A stretch of 64,000 nt of DNA from Centropus unirufus (Eukaryota > Chordata > Aves > Cuculiformes > Centropidae). Below, in pieces: positions 25,201-38,905 of the stretch. The stretch is taken from contig VYZI01000106.1 in NCBI GenBank assembly GCA_013397695.1, positions 1,265,523-1,329,522 on the forward strand, in the 5' to 3' direction. Each line of letters opens with the position of its first letter. The stretch's first letter is position 1. Made by a program: the position numbers and the translations under genes. A model generated the notes under the pieces. The model was not told where the DNA came from. It searched no databases and saw only the letters and a program-made list of their open reading frames with translations.

Positions 25201-28200
25201 GGTCCCTAATCATCCATAATCTTCTCTTTCCTGCCTGATTAGCCTCTATTCTGCCAATTTGATGCTTTTCTTGAACATCCACTCTGTCAGTCCCATCTTC
25301 CTAACAGCCTGTGGAGAAAGAAATACTTTTTCATTTCTATTTTTATTTCTTTTTTTTTTCCCCTTTAATCTGCCTTGCTAGCTCAACGTTCCCCACTTCA
25401 TACTCTTCACCCCAAGAATCCACATTCTTATTTAGAATATAATTTATTAACTTTAGGAAAGGGAGTTAAACCTCTGAACAGCTTGGGGGTTTTTTTGCCT
25501 TTTTTTTCTTTTTTTCTTTTAAAGTTGCAAAAATGCTGACCCTAGACCAGTAGTTTTACAGCCTCACCACCCATATACACTCATGAAAAGGGAAAACATT
25601 CCAGTCATCTGAACTAAAGACATTAGATCATCACCTGTGCCCCTTATCTCGGAATAACAACCTATTTAATTCTGCTGATACTGATTTCCGGTAGTAGGGA
25701 AAAGATCTTGCAGCACTCTTGTCTTGGGGGCACATAGTGCTAACTTATATTTACATGTGGTAACTGTTACAAATCTTGATTTTGTAATGAAAAGAAACCA
25801 AAATCAACTAACTTTATATAACTCTCAGCTAACTCCTTTCCTTAAAATATCCTGAGCTTTTTTTCAGTTGATAAGTTTCATTCATTGATAAAATGAATGC
25901 ATTAGAACTGGAAAGTTATTTTGATCTCTTTTCCTCCATTTTTTATGACTAAGAGATTTTTCTTATCATATGAAAACTAATTGCCCCTTCACTGCCTTTT
26001 TTACAATCTCTGTGGTATCTAATATGATGGTATCTCAGAAATTCTGATACATGTAGAGGCTCTGAGGTTTCTGAGGTACGTTGTTCATCTTCAGCAGATA
26101 TTACTACACATTCATTCTTCTTTCTATTTAGGATTATTCTCTGCAAGAACCAAAATGGAATAATCCAAAATCACCATTGCACTTCAAAATGTAACTGTGC
26201 AAACATGTCAAGAAAAGAAGTTTAACTACTATTTTAAAAAGGAGTATGAAAACTCTTTTTTTGATGAATATTTTCTCTGGTCGGGCTCAAATTTATTACA
26301 TGGCCACAGCAATTCTGAATCTGAACCACTGACCAGGCTCTCAAACTCTGCATGTTAGGTAGAAGAACTAGGGAGCTCCAGTGAGGGATGAGACATTGCT
26401 CAAGTACCCTACGTAGTCCTCTCAGATATCTACTCTCACAGCAGCATCTCTCCTGTTGCTGGACTGTACATGGAAATGGCTTCACAGGAGGCTGTATGTT
26501 GATGCTCACACTCAAAAAAATGCCATCATAAGAGTAAAAACCAGTATGAGGTACCCTAGATTGTCCCAGAGGACAGGCTGATTCAGAAGGAAAATGCCTT
26601 CCTTTAAGCATAACAGATGTCCGGTGGGGTGAACTAGAAAAGGGTTTATTTACTGGAATTGCTTAGAAGAAAAACAGAAAAGTGTACTAAAAGAGAGAAC
26701 TATGAACATGTGTCAGAGAAGAAAAAAGCATTTTGCCCTTTTAAGACCTTGCTCCTCCTCAAGTGCAGCTGCTTTGTGGAACCTTACCTGTGCCATCAGA
26801 CCAACTGGGAAGAAGCAGGTATGCAGTCCTTTCCCATAAAAATTATAAGTGAGGTTGGTTTGTTTGCTTGTTTTGCATTTCATTCTGTTTTTCTGATATC
26901 ATGATGTCTTTAGAGCTGTCATGCTGAAAAATTAGACTTTTCCAAAGGTGTTTTCTAAAGTAAAGAATCTTCCCTGAATTCTTGTGACTAGAAAACTGTA
27001 GTCAACAAAGTTTGGTTTTATACATACACAAACTAGACATATGTGTTAAATGTAAAAATTTGTTGTTATATAAATAGATACACCATAATAATAAAACCAA
27101 CAAGTTTTTTTGCAACCTACATTTGCCATATAGTTTTATTGTTAATTTCTCTTCTATATAAAAATTAGCCTGTCCCAAGTTTCAAACGGTGTTTTTATAA
27201 AGAGTGATATCATAACTATAATGTTTACAAGGATTAGCTGATTTAATTATTGTTAAATTTTATAGAAGAGCACAGAGTAGATAAGAACACAATTATTTTT
27301 AAGCCTATTCACTACAAATTGCAGGATAGAACTATATGTACTTGATACATGTAATTTACAGATGTGGACTATTTGAACTTATATTTTAAGATATTTGGGA
27401 TTTTTTTTAGCCCAGATCTGGAAAAGAGAGAGAGATTTAGCAGTTCAAAGTAGAAATGTATAATCTGTCTGAATAAACTGTAAAATTAACTTGAAAAGAT
27501 AAATTACAGCAATTGGCACTAAAAGCTTTATTTTCAAATAGAATTTTTCATAATCTATTTCAAGCAAAAACAATCAAAGTTCATTTTCTAATTAAGGGTA
27601 CAGAGCTGAGTGCACTGAACATGATTTTTCTTTAATTCTTGCAGAACAATGGCAACAAAGGCAGTCAGCAAGATAAATTCTTTATCTAGTATTGGAAAGG
27701 AGAAAAAATATTTACATATCTGTATCTCTGGAGTTTTCCTATCATATGGTAAGACCCATTAGAAAGATTGTTATTGATTCTCTACATTAATACCTGTTGA
27801 CAAGTTAGATGTCTTAGAGAAGGGTTTATTAGAACAAAAGAAGGAATGTTCTATAAAAAGAAATAATAAAATGGGTACTTTTGATTTTTAAGATTACTCT
27901 TTATCACATTTAAGACTTCAGTGAAAAGTAAAGAGAAAACTGCAATTATGAGTTGAAGTTAATATTTTAATTTTTTTCTTTTCTTTTGGTAAATATACTC
28001 CCCCCGAACTTGTCCTAAAAGAATTGGGATATAAAAGAAATTATTCTTGTCAGAAAGACTTAGCTTTTTAAAAACCTGAATGGAACAAGGTGCAACCCAA
28101 ATTGTATATACAACTTATATTTTGTGCCATGAACCTGTAGAGACAGGAGGATGACATGTTATCTAACCTCAATGATGGACAAAGTACTAGAATACTAGGG

Positions 28201-31200
28201 CTATCACTGCAACTGATAGGCAGTATTAGCCAGGAAGCAAACTTGGAGCTATCCAGAATATGTATACTTAAATATAACAGTGGAGGAAAGCATTCCATTT
28301 CTCTACAAAAGAAATACATACAGCTGCTGCAAATCAAATGCATTGTAAAAAAATTAACTTCAAAGAAACCTTTGTTTTAAACTGGAAGAAACAGTAATCT
28401 TCAAAATGGTTAATACATGTTTCTAATAATTTTCACCAGAATTCTGTCTAAATATGATATGGTTAAAAAGGCAAAGTCATCACCGAATAGTAAAAAAAAT
28501 CAGAAATCAGATCACTTGTCTTAAAAGCTCCAGGACTAGTTTAGAACATACTATTTTATTTGCTTTCTGTATTGGGTTACAAGGTTATGTGTTCAAGGTC
28601 AGTTTTCCTGTACATAGAATGAAACTGTCAGTGTTTTAATTTTCCTGTTGGGTTGATTTAAATATAAGGTTAAATTCTAGTTAATCTTTAATGCAGTAAG
28701 TCACACATAAACATGTGTACTTGTGGGTTTTTTTAATAAATATGTACAGATGCATACAACAATCAGAAGATATATTATAAAATTAGAAAAACTTGAAACA
28801 GTAGAATTATTTACTGAAAATTTCTTTGGCTTTGATGAAGTCTGAAACAGTTTTGACTTATAGTCCAAAGAATCATATTAAAATCAATAAGCAGGGCAAA
28901 TTCTGCCTAAAATTCTGCATTAAAATAAGAAAAAAACCCCCACAGAGTTAGAAGATTGGTAATTTAAAACGCTTTTATGAGGAGAGGTGATGTAGATGAA
29001 CACCTCTCAAATCCAATTATAATTCTACTAGAAATAATTGGTTAATATTTTATTCCATGTATCTATTTTTATGCATTGTTCATCTTAAAGCCATCAGTTA
29101 AATTCTAGACTCCCTTGTTGAAGTTTACATTGAAAATGTCTCATCATTATTGACTTAGAAACTGGCAGTTAATGTGCAGTAATCAATATTCAAAGCAAAG
29201 CCTTATTACAAATAATGTTGTGTCTATATTTTTAGATACTTTTTTATCAGTGTTTTGAAATCAATAGAAGTATACACATTTTTCTAATAAGACAAGTTAT
29301 CTTCATGTCTTTGCCTTATGAATATATTTGTAGAAATTAAAATCTCTCTTTTAAGAGCTTCAGAAATGAGATATGTATAATATTAAATGCACCTACGCAG
29401 GCATTTCTTGTTCTGCTTTCTTGTAGACAGACATTTGATAAGTGAATCTATTTTCGGTATATCAACTTTGAAGGGGATAACATTGTCCTTTAACATGTGA
29501 ATCAAAGAACAAGTCATGTAAAAAACTTTGCCATCCTCAGATTCCATCATTGTAGCCATCTCTCATTGGAAACTTGTGGAAAGAGCCTTTCAAACTCCTT
29601 GCCTGAAGGCTGGAGAGAGACACTACCATTCAAAACCCAGTCATGGTCTTGGAATAATCCTCAGTTCTGGATCAGAGCCTTATGCCAATGGAAACTGGAT
29701 GGCACCGACAGTGGCCATCAATCATACCAGATGAAGAAAATTGCCATTCACAGGAGTCTTCAGACATAAGATTTATTTTCTGACGACCAAATAGAAAGTT
29801 TCTAGCACCAATCTTCTAACATATTTCAGAATAGAAATCTGCTAAACTTTAATTTCACAACAGAAAAGGCCCATTTTTTGCCCTGCTTGTTTTAATACAA
29901 TGACCTCAGGTTAAGGACATCGCTGGTGTCCAGAAATGAGCAGGTTGGTTTCTTCTCTCTGGATTATAAAATCACTGAGAGAGAACCATTTACTGCATAA
30001 AATACAGCTTAAGTGATTTGATGTTACGTCATTAAATCCTCCCTGAATGGCAGAATGGGCACTGCAATTACTGCACAAAGGAAAACTTTAAACTGTGGTG
30101 GTACCAACCCCTGCTTTCTCAAATCACCACATTTACAGTTCCAGTCACTGGCACAGTTAAGGTGAGCATCCAGGCTATAGGATCACACAGAGCACACAAG
30201 TGTTCATAGCGCGTGATACAAATCTTGTACTCTGGATGCTCCTTGTCCCTTGACAGAAGGACAATGCACTACTGCAGCTGGGAGCACACCATACACTTAG
30301 GCTTCAGAGGACAAGAAATTTAAATTTAGTGTAAACTCCTTAGCTTTTGTCCAGGTTTGCTCCATGTGACTGGTACCCTTTCTGCAAAGTAGGTAATCTG
30401 TTTACTTCTGATTGAAGTTCATTTTAGTTCTGTTGCTTACAAAAACTTTACCTTGAAATATAATAGTGACTTTATTTTGCTTTTCCTTTCTGAATTTGTA
30501 CATGACTTTTTCTTTTTTTCTCTCTCTTTTTGCTGTCTTCCGTAATGTAGATGAAAATGGAATAAACAGCTCTAATTCCTCAAATCTAATGTCAGATAAA
30601 AATACGCTTCCAGCTGAATTCACTCTAATTCTTCACAATTTAAAATAATTCCAGTTTAGTTAAATTCCAATCCCTTTTTTTTTTAACTTTATGTATTTTT
30701 AAATGCTTTTAACAAAATGTCACTGCACAGCAGCTCCTCTCCCTCTCTCCCTCTCCCTCATACACACAAATATCACTGGGTATAAACTGTGAAATAAAGA
30801 GGTAATAATGATAAATGTACATCCTCTTTCCACTACACCTTTAATTTTTCCATAAGACTAGTCTACTGTCAGACTGACTTAGTAAGAGATTTTATTTGAA
30901 ATTATAAATAACTTGTACTCACTATCTAAATTAAATGAATATCATAGAGATAGTGCTACAAGTGAAAAATAGAAAGAAGACTAATGCAGGTTGAAAAAAA
31001 GCAAGTTTCCTATACTCATAAAGAAATTTAATTTTACAGTCTTAGACTAATTGACAATGAAAAACAAATGCCCTTAAGAATTGTGCTTAGAAAATACAAT
31101 CTTATAATCAATGTTAAAATTATCTCTGTTACCACTCGGAAATTACATGATACGTGGGAAATCTATTCTGTTATGGAGGTAACGAGATCATCCATTAATT

Positions 31201-33841
31201 TCATGTTTCTTTTCATTGCCTTTTACATGATCGAGAAATGCTCACTAAAACAGACCTGTCTGATTCCCAAGAAGACTTGAGACAGCATGAGTGGTTGGAT
31301 GGCTCCAATTCCTGCTGGTGAATCTAAAAATTCTAAAAAGAAGCCTACCTTATTATCAGATCTTTCCAACTATTTTCAGCATATTATGGAACAAAGTACT
31401 GCAAATGCAAACAGTCTTCTGAAATTAAAAAGATAACAATTTAAGTGAATAAAGAGAGCCAAATACATTAATTCAGTTTTGAATAGGTATAAGTGAGCAT
31501 CTTAGCCCACTGAAGTTGAAACTTCCCTGTTCTGCACGATTACATCAAACATTCATTTTTTTCTTAAATTTATCCTTTTTTTTCCTGACCCAATTTCTCC
31601 TCAAGTTCTGATCCTTCAAGCTAATTAATCTTCTCTGTGATTAGCCACTGGGGTGAGAAGCTCTCCATGTGCCATGTAGGGTCACAAAGGCAGTACTGGT
31701 GCCACTGCTGCACGCTGCTGGGGACTCTCAACAAGAAGACAAACAGCACAAGGCGCCAAGCTGTAATCCTTTGCGAGTTGTCTCCTCAGGGCTTGTTTAT
31801 TATTCACAAAGTAACAGCAAGTCAACCTCAAAAAACATGGCAATGGTCCCCAGAGGCTTTCTGAGCTCCAGTCAGCCAGGACAAATGGTCACACTCTCCC
31901 CTCTGATCTCAGTCTTGCTGTCCCCTCTTGCTCCAGCAGCCATATGACCAGCTAAGATCACTTTAATTAAAGCCTTACTAACTCTGTTTATAGCTAAAGC
32001 AGTACTGGTTACATCTAAAACCAACAGGAGAAAATTTAAATTCAATAGAATTTATGATTGTGAAAAGTATTTCTCAGGACTGTTTATAGCAAATATTTTA
32101 ATGGCCATAAAATTACGGCTTTTGTTCCCACAGCTAGAAGACAATAGAATATAAATACAATGTTTTTTTTACCCAAGACAACTGAAAGCATTCCCAATCT
32201 AGGTATTCTGTATGACTTATTAGAATAATTTACACAATCCATGGCAATGTTTATCTGATTGGGCCACTGCCAAAAAATAACACGATTTGGAAGTCAGCAT
32301 AGGTTACTCGGAACCACTTGCTTTGCGGTCTATGATCATGCAACCTCCTACTATAAACATGGCCAAAAGAAACCCATCAGAATTTTCAAGCCTGTCTGTA
32401 TCACATATTTTTTTCCCCTCTAATTTGCATCTCTCTTTAGAAGCAGTCCCCAATTTAGGACCACCCTTTGGATCTGGCCCAGAGCCACATGACTCAGAAA
32501 ACGAGATTTACAAATGATTTATGAGTTTCAGCACAAAAATGCAGTAGAAAAATCCCATCCACATTCTAAAAGGTTCTCCCTTCGACTGGAAACTCTATGC
32601 CTGTATTAGCCCAGCAACAGAGTCTTGAGAAAGATTTTTTACTTGTCTATTCTAGAATAATATAAGCGGACAAATAATAAAACAGCCGATTCCTTTGTGC
32701 TGCCATACTTCTAAAGGACCCTGCCAGAACACACTGAGAGCACACAGAAAAAAGTGCTCACCTTAAATGAAGGGGTAGGTGGTGCCTATTTCTGCATCAA
32801 TTTAGCTATGATCCAGAGCTCACACTTACTCATGAGGTAAGCCCACACTCAGAGGTGTATCCAAGGCAAGCATAAGTGTAGAGACATAGTCAATCATGCA
32901 TCCAAATTATAACCGAGTGTTAAGGACAGCATGCCTAGCCATACAATCACATAAGTTGTAGGCTACAGAAATAGTTTCCAGAGCAATAATTAGTTCTTGC
33001 ATACACACAAGTACAGACAAATCAAAGACTTGTTACAACACCAGTTAGAGTAACTTCTAATCTAATTATTACAGTTTATTCCTCGTAATGGCAGAATGTA
33101 AGCTGATATGCACAACATTATCCATTTCTCTAGTGTTTAACTTCCTCTACATTGGTATGGTGAATCACCAGCCCCTAAATCACTTTATGATTCCAAGTAT
33201 GGTGGTTGTTTATAAAATTTTGCCTTTTTACCATGTCCAGAATTGCCAGACACTGCATACCTAAGTTACACACCTCAAGTGGATGCAAGTGCAATGCACT
33301 CAAATCTGGGAGTCTATAGTGTTCTTTAGAGTAAAACACTACTTTTAATCAATCATATTAAAGTACTTCTGAAAATAATCCTAGCCATCGGGTTGTATAG
33401 CTGCCTTTCCAGTGAGGTATGGTTGGAATTATGCATTCAGGAGTAATTTTAATGATTATTCTCCATAAGTGAAACACAAAAGAACATTGAATTTTAGCTG
33501 ACATAGCAGCAAAGAGAACATTTTCTTATCATAACAGAGGGTTACCAAATGTATAGGTATGACCTAAAATGAAGAGACTGTAGTCCTAGAAATCACACTT
33601 CATCAGATTATGAGGTTTTCTTTTTGTGAAACAAAACATTTCAATTATGTTTTTGCAGGAATTAATCAACAATATTTTAAATATGAATCAGGAATATGGA
33701 AGCGTCATCAAATGTTTTGACATTTTACTACCTTAAGTTTGTTGTGCATTAACTAGTCTTTACTTTTATATCTACTTTAAAATTAATTGCCCATCAAAGT
33801 CTGGTGAGGTGCTACTGCAGATACTGGGGAGGAGGATCCAT
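19211..33841. other. Long AT-rich noncoding stretch, no gene supported
   Basis: This is 14.6 kb of largely unique sequence. Open frames include 124 codons (+) at 21335-21709 and 125 codons (-) at 26234-26611. Neither has a domain, signal peptide or flanking splice structure that I can defend. Features inside include an A15 tract at 20940-20954, a GC-richer patch at 24680-25260, an exon-like segment at 27645-27748, a CT-rich tract at 30735-30760 and a spaced 10-bp inverted repeat at 30164-30241. It may be intron or gene desert. Confidence 0.5.
30735..30760. repeat. CT-rich (CCCTCT)n microsatellite
   Basis: Imperfect CTCTCC/CCCTCT repeat followed by a short CA-rich run (ACACACA). A short polypyrimidine tract of common type. 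Confidence 0.8.
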
Positions 33842-34070
33842 ATAGAAACATAGAATCCCAGCATCATAGAATGATGGAATGGTTTGGGTTGGCAGTGACC
33901 TTTAAAGATCATCTAGTCCAATTTCCTGCTATTGGCTGGGACAACTCCACTGTATCAGGTTGCTTAAAGCCCTGTCCAACTGACCTTGAACATTTTCAAT
34001 GATGAGCTATCCACAGCTTCTCTGGGCAACCTGTTTCAGCATCTCAACACCTTCAACATAAACCTTTATC
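33842..34070 (-). mobile_element. CR1 LINE 3' end fragment
   Basis: On the plus strand the element begins with ATAGAA/CATAGAAT repeats, the reverse complement of the avian CR1 3' terminal repeats. GGAATGGTTTGGGTTGG follows, then AAGATCATCTAGTCCAA, the GGGACAACTCC part, GCCCTGTCCAACTGACCTTG, and TCTCTGGGCAACCTGTT. This is the canonical reverse complement of the CR1 3' untranslated region and the last codons. About 230 bp remain, typical of short 5'-truncated insertions. The right boundary is fuzzy, at about 34060-34075. Confidence 0.92.
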
Positions 34071-37000
34071 CTGTTTCCCAAGCTGCTTTTTCCCCACAGC
34101 ATTCTCAGAATGCAGAACTGGCCTAATTGCTTTACTTTCTCCATTGCAGAAAGTATGCAGTGGATGCAGTTTTGTGACAAGCTACTTTGGTGTTTTCATC
34201 TGGCAACATGCCACCAGCAAGGAAAATTCCGATTTCACTGTTTGGGTCTACATTTGTTCTTGTGCAATATTCATGGCAAGCAGCAGACAGCTAATAGAAA
34301 GAGAAGACAGCTAGGCTGTTACCACCCTGGAAGTGGAAATCTTTGTTAGGTAGAAAGAGCCTAAACCATCACTCCAAAGCTGGAAAGGTCAAGCTGATGC
34401 TGAGACAGTTTGCCTTACAGGGAACAACCTCGTCTTTGCGTAACTGGTAATGGAGAAATGCCACTGCATTCTGTCTGTTGGGAATCACTTATTACAAGGG
34501 TCAGAGAGTACATATTTCAAAAGTTAGAATGTTAGCTATAAAGGGCGTAGTTTCATTCTATAATAAACACAAGCTTGATGTTCACAGAAAAAACACTGTC
34601 AGAGTTGCCCTTTAGAATATTGATCCAGTGCTGGTAAACATCCGGAAGAGGACAGAAAGCTTGCTGTGAGTACAATCCACAGACATTATATTATTGAATT
34701 GTAGTGAAAACAAACTGATATGAATAAAGCAAGCTTGATAAACTCATAATGTCAAATATTTTTCTAAGTAATACAGTACATGCAAACAATCTGCACTGCT
34801 GCCAATAAGGAAAAACTCATTTTGATAATCCAAATATTTGCCCACTAGTCTCAACTGATTGGTCAGTAACAGTTTTAATGTGTTAAAAATGGTAGTGGAA
34901 TGATTTTTAACACACATTCATGCTTCCTTTTATATTCCATGCATCTCAGTGCTGAACAAAAGAAGGTGCATAATTACTTCTGCAAAGAGGCTTGTCATAA
35001 TCCAGTGTTTAGGATGGGCCTCTTCTTTCTTTAGAATGTGAACTCTGAAGTACTAATAAGAAGTACTCAATAAGAAACAGCCACAAAATGTACACATTTT
35101 TCAATAAAATTGGTTTGTTCTGACAAAGCTATAGCTTGGTAATGCACCTCGTAGATTGATAAATGTGAATGTGAAAGCTGAAGAATGCAACGTTCCAACC
35201 AAGTTTTTCATTTTCATAGGTTACCTCAAGGTCTCCATTGAAATTGCTTGGTCTCGTATATGAAATCAACAAACATGAACCACTCCATTTCTCAGCACCA
35301 ATTTCTCCTTGTTTCACTATTTTTTCCTTCCAAGCTCCTCACATTGCACAAAGCACTGGAACTCATGAGACCAACATGTGATCCAGCAATTGAACTTTCC
35401 CATTACACAGTAAAGATAAAGAAAGAGTTTCACACAACAGATAAAAGGCCAGACAAGAAAAAAAGAGCTTGAGATGAGACAGAATTCATTTGTTTATTTT
35501 TTTTCACCATTAGAAACTCTAAGACTCAAAATAAGAGTTTCATGGGACACAAGGGTTATGGTGAAGCAGTGGCAAGAAGCTAAGACTTAAAGGAAGCAAA
35601 TGTCCCAACATAGCAAAGAATACACTCCGTGTACAAAAAAAAAAAAGAATTGACTGACAAATCCTGCAAGGGCACATGTTTCCAACAGCTTTTTACATCA
35701 TGCTTGAATTGTTGCTGGTTAGAACTACATTAAAATTACAGATTTCCAAGGCCTGCCTTCAGACTTTGAAGGTGAGAGGCACTACACAACTCTCACTCGT
35801 CTGGCTATATTCTTCCTTTCTTTCTGCTCAGACCACACCTCCTTCTAAAATGAGCTGGTTGTGTTCGAACCATTGCTGCCTTGTTCTGCTTGCAGACTGT
35901 TCGCAGCAATGAGATGCCCACTGGTGCAGGACACAGCACAGCAGGTCACATGCCATTGACTAAGCAGTCTTGACTATTTTGTGGCTATGCTGGAGACACT
36001 GACATGGCCCTATGTTTGATCCCTTGAGCATTGGGGGTAAAAACATTAAATATCAGTCCTGTGTTTGAGATGTAAGAACCTATAGGTCAAGTTCAAAGAT
36101 GTGTCTCCTGAATTGCCTCTAGAGGTTAACTGGCACTGCTCAATGTGGAAAACTGTTCTTCAAAAGAAAAGAGCTGGCACTGAAATCTGCCTCTGAAGGA
36201 TGACCAAATGCCACTGAAATATAAAATCAGTGGGGACAAGAAAAGTTTTGCCCAATTCCTCCAAAGCCAAGATAATCATACAGATTATCATGCCATCTTT
36301 CATTTCTCTATACACCCATTCCTTAGGGAACATGGAGATTAATACAAAATTTAAAAGCAGTCTTTCCTGGTTCAGTCTGGTTCTCTTGGTAGAGAAAGAA
36401 AAATTGTCACTGGAAAAGTTATAGAGGAGGAAAAACTTTGTCTGCTGAAGTGGAGAAGCAGTAGCTTCCTTGCCACTATGGTGGCTGCAATAAGATTTTT
36501 TGTTTGCCTCTTCCCTCCACTTACTATGTATACCATGTTACACACAACAACCTTTGCTGCTGCTGTGTTACACTCAGCTGGACAAGTCATACAGCTTCCC
36601 CATGACTCGGTCACTGCCCCTGCACCTGAAAACAAATCTTACATTTATCTAGTCTGTTTGGATTGAAAGTGTCTTGGGTAGACTGTCTGTTACTTTATGA
36701 ACTATTCCACACGGGACTCGTTTTAGCTAGTCTCTAGGCACTACCAGAGTATGTTTAACAAAAGACAGGGGCAAAGATTATAGGAAGCTTTTTGTTTTCT
36801 TAAGAAAAAAGATCAGACTATGTCCTGTCAATATGAAATATGTTATTATGTTTTTTGAAATCTGAACAAAGCAAATCTATGGATAATAAGTAACAGTGTG
36901 AATGAAACACAAGTAAGTCTGTTTGTGCCACGAGTCAAACACAAAGTCAAATGTAAAAAAAATGGCAAATGAAAAGTATTGTGATTGAGTAAGCAAAGAG

Positions 37001-38815
37001 ATACTGACGTTTAAAACATTTTACAAATAATTAAAATGTGACCTTGATCCTCAGGGGTACTTAGATATGCGTCTTCCATTGCCAATCCAAATTACCATGG
37101 GGTAGCTTTATTAGAAAAAACAATACAGCTCACAAATTACCAAACATATATATCTGAATACCTTTTAGAATTAGTTTTCATGCTTGAGTGAACTAAGCAG
37201 TAGTTGATTTTATAAGAAATACAATGCTCTTCCTGAAAACTGCTGAACATTTTGAATCCCACCAACCAATATACTACAAACAGCACTCTAAATGTTACTG
37301 ATTGCAGTCTGTACCTTATGCAAAAGAATCAACCCCTGTGAGCAAAATAATCAAGGAGTGCAGAAATATCTGTGAAATTACAAAAACAATGCAAAAAAAT
37401 AAATATCCCCACGGTATAATCCTGGCAACAGTTGTACACAGAAGTAGCTTTATTGTAGTCTGAACAGAGACTAACTTTACTACGGTAAATAGTCCTATGC
37501 AAGTGTTTCCAGGATGAATTCCCAAAACTATAAGGAGACCATGTTAAGAGCTCAGGTAAAGTGTTTTTCTACATTTACATAGTTTACATTTGTACAAAAT
37601 TACATAAAAACATGTAATTTAACATTAAAACTATGCTAGGAAATAAAAAGAATTACTTGTTTTTTTTTTTCCTCTATTGACTATCAAAAAAGCAATTTGA
37701 AATTTTATAAAATGGAGATATTACATGAACTGTAGTTGTTGTGAAAACTGTGCAGTGAAAATTAAAATACTAGTTTGTGCTGCAGTCATAAATTACTAAA
37801 CTAATTATCTAGTAGCAGGCATAACTGAATCATTCAAAGGGGTAATTAGCAATCAGACATAATGAGTACTGCTACTATTTCTTGTCATGCTGTATTTAGC
37901 TTCTGTGCAGCCTAGAGGAACTGAATTATTTCCTACCCTTCTCAGAGGGCATTACTGCTATATTGAGTGCATCAGCCCATATTATTACTCCCAGTAGTTT
38001 AATTCTTCACTGGACTGCTCACTTCTGATTTCTGCTGTCAAAGTTTTGCCTGATCTCCTGGGTCCATTTTAAGCAGGTATCATCTCCACAGCTTCCTCCT
38101 TGGCCTTAGCATAAATGTAAATTGCAGCATAATCAAATGATATGGCTTTTTCATTTTATTTTTTATTGTATTCCTCTCTGTGAACGCATGCTGCATCGAA
38201 TAGATAGTTTGAGTTTTCTATAGTACTTGCACATTATACATAGTGTAAAATGGAGGACGTGCAGTAACTGTATATCCAGAGGCCATAAAAGCGAGGTAAA
38301 CTATTAAGATTGACCTTTCAGATAAGAATATATGTTGTTAATGGAAGATAGTTTGGGGAAAATACTTTTTTTCCTGTAATTACAACACCCATATTTCACA
38401 ACTAGGAATAAGATTTACTAAATTTGCAGGTGTTGCTTTTATTTGGGAAAAAGATAGTGTGTAGAATCCAGATTCCTCGGTTAATACATTTTATTTGAGG
38501 TCTGGTTTAATTTTGTCTTTGAATAAAAAAAATTGTTTTCAGCCAGACAGTCTTTTTGTCAGAAGCTTTGCATTACTGATGGTCTCACATTTTCCTCAAT
38601 GTATTATATATGCGTGTACTCAAAAATATCCCTATCACAGAACTCAGTAGAATATCTCTTCATTAAAGCCAGATACTACCAATATCCTGGCATTTTTACA
38701 GCACAGTTCAAGGATCATCCGGTATTTCTCATCAGTAGAGAAGCAGATCACCTATGAAAACTGGTGAAAGCAGAATGCTTTGTTGTAGGAAGCATCCTAG
38801 AATTACATTACCAAT

Positions 38816-38905
38816 ATATGTATTATTATATTATATTGTGTTATAATAATTATTGCTATATTATGCTAAAATAGTATTATATTATGTTATATTAATAGCA
38901 GATAT
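38816..38905. repeat. AT-only imperfect minisatellite (TATTATA-type)
   Basis: Nearly pure A/T stretch made of variations on TATTATATTA and GTTATAATA. It is best read as an expanded low-complexity tract. Two short TAATA-rich tails extend beyond it. Confidence 0.8.

Noticed and set aside
26234..26611. 125-codon minus-strand open frame
   Set aside because: Composition and lack of domain suggest chance. No conserved motif seen.
35860..35880. GTGTTCGAACC, resembling a tRNA T-arm/box B
   Set aside because: No A box, acceptor-stem pairing or anticodon arm at the right distance upstream.
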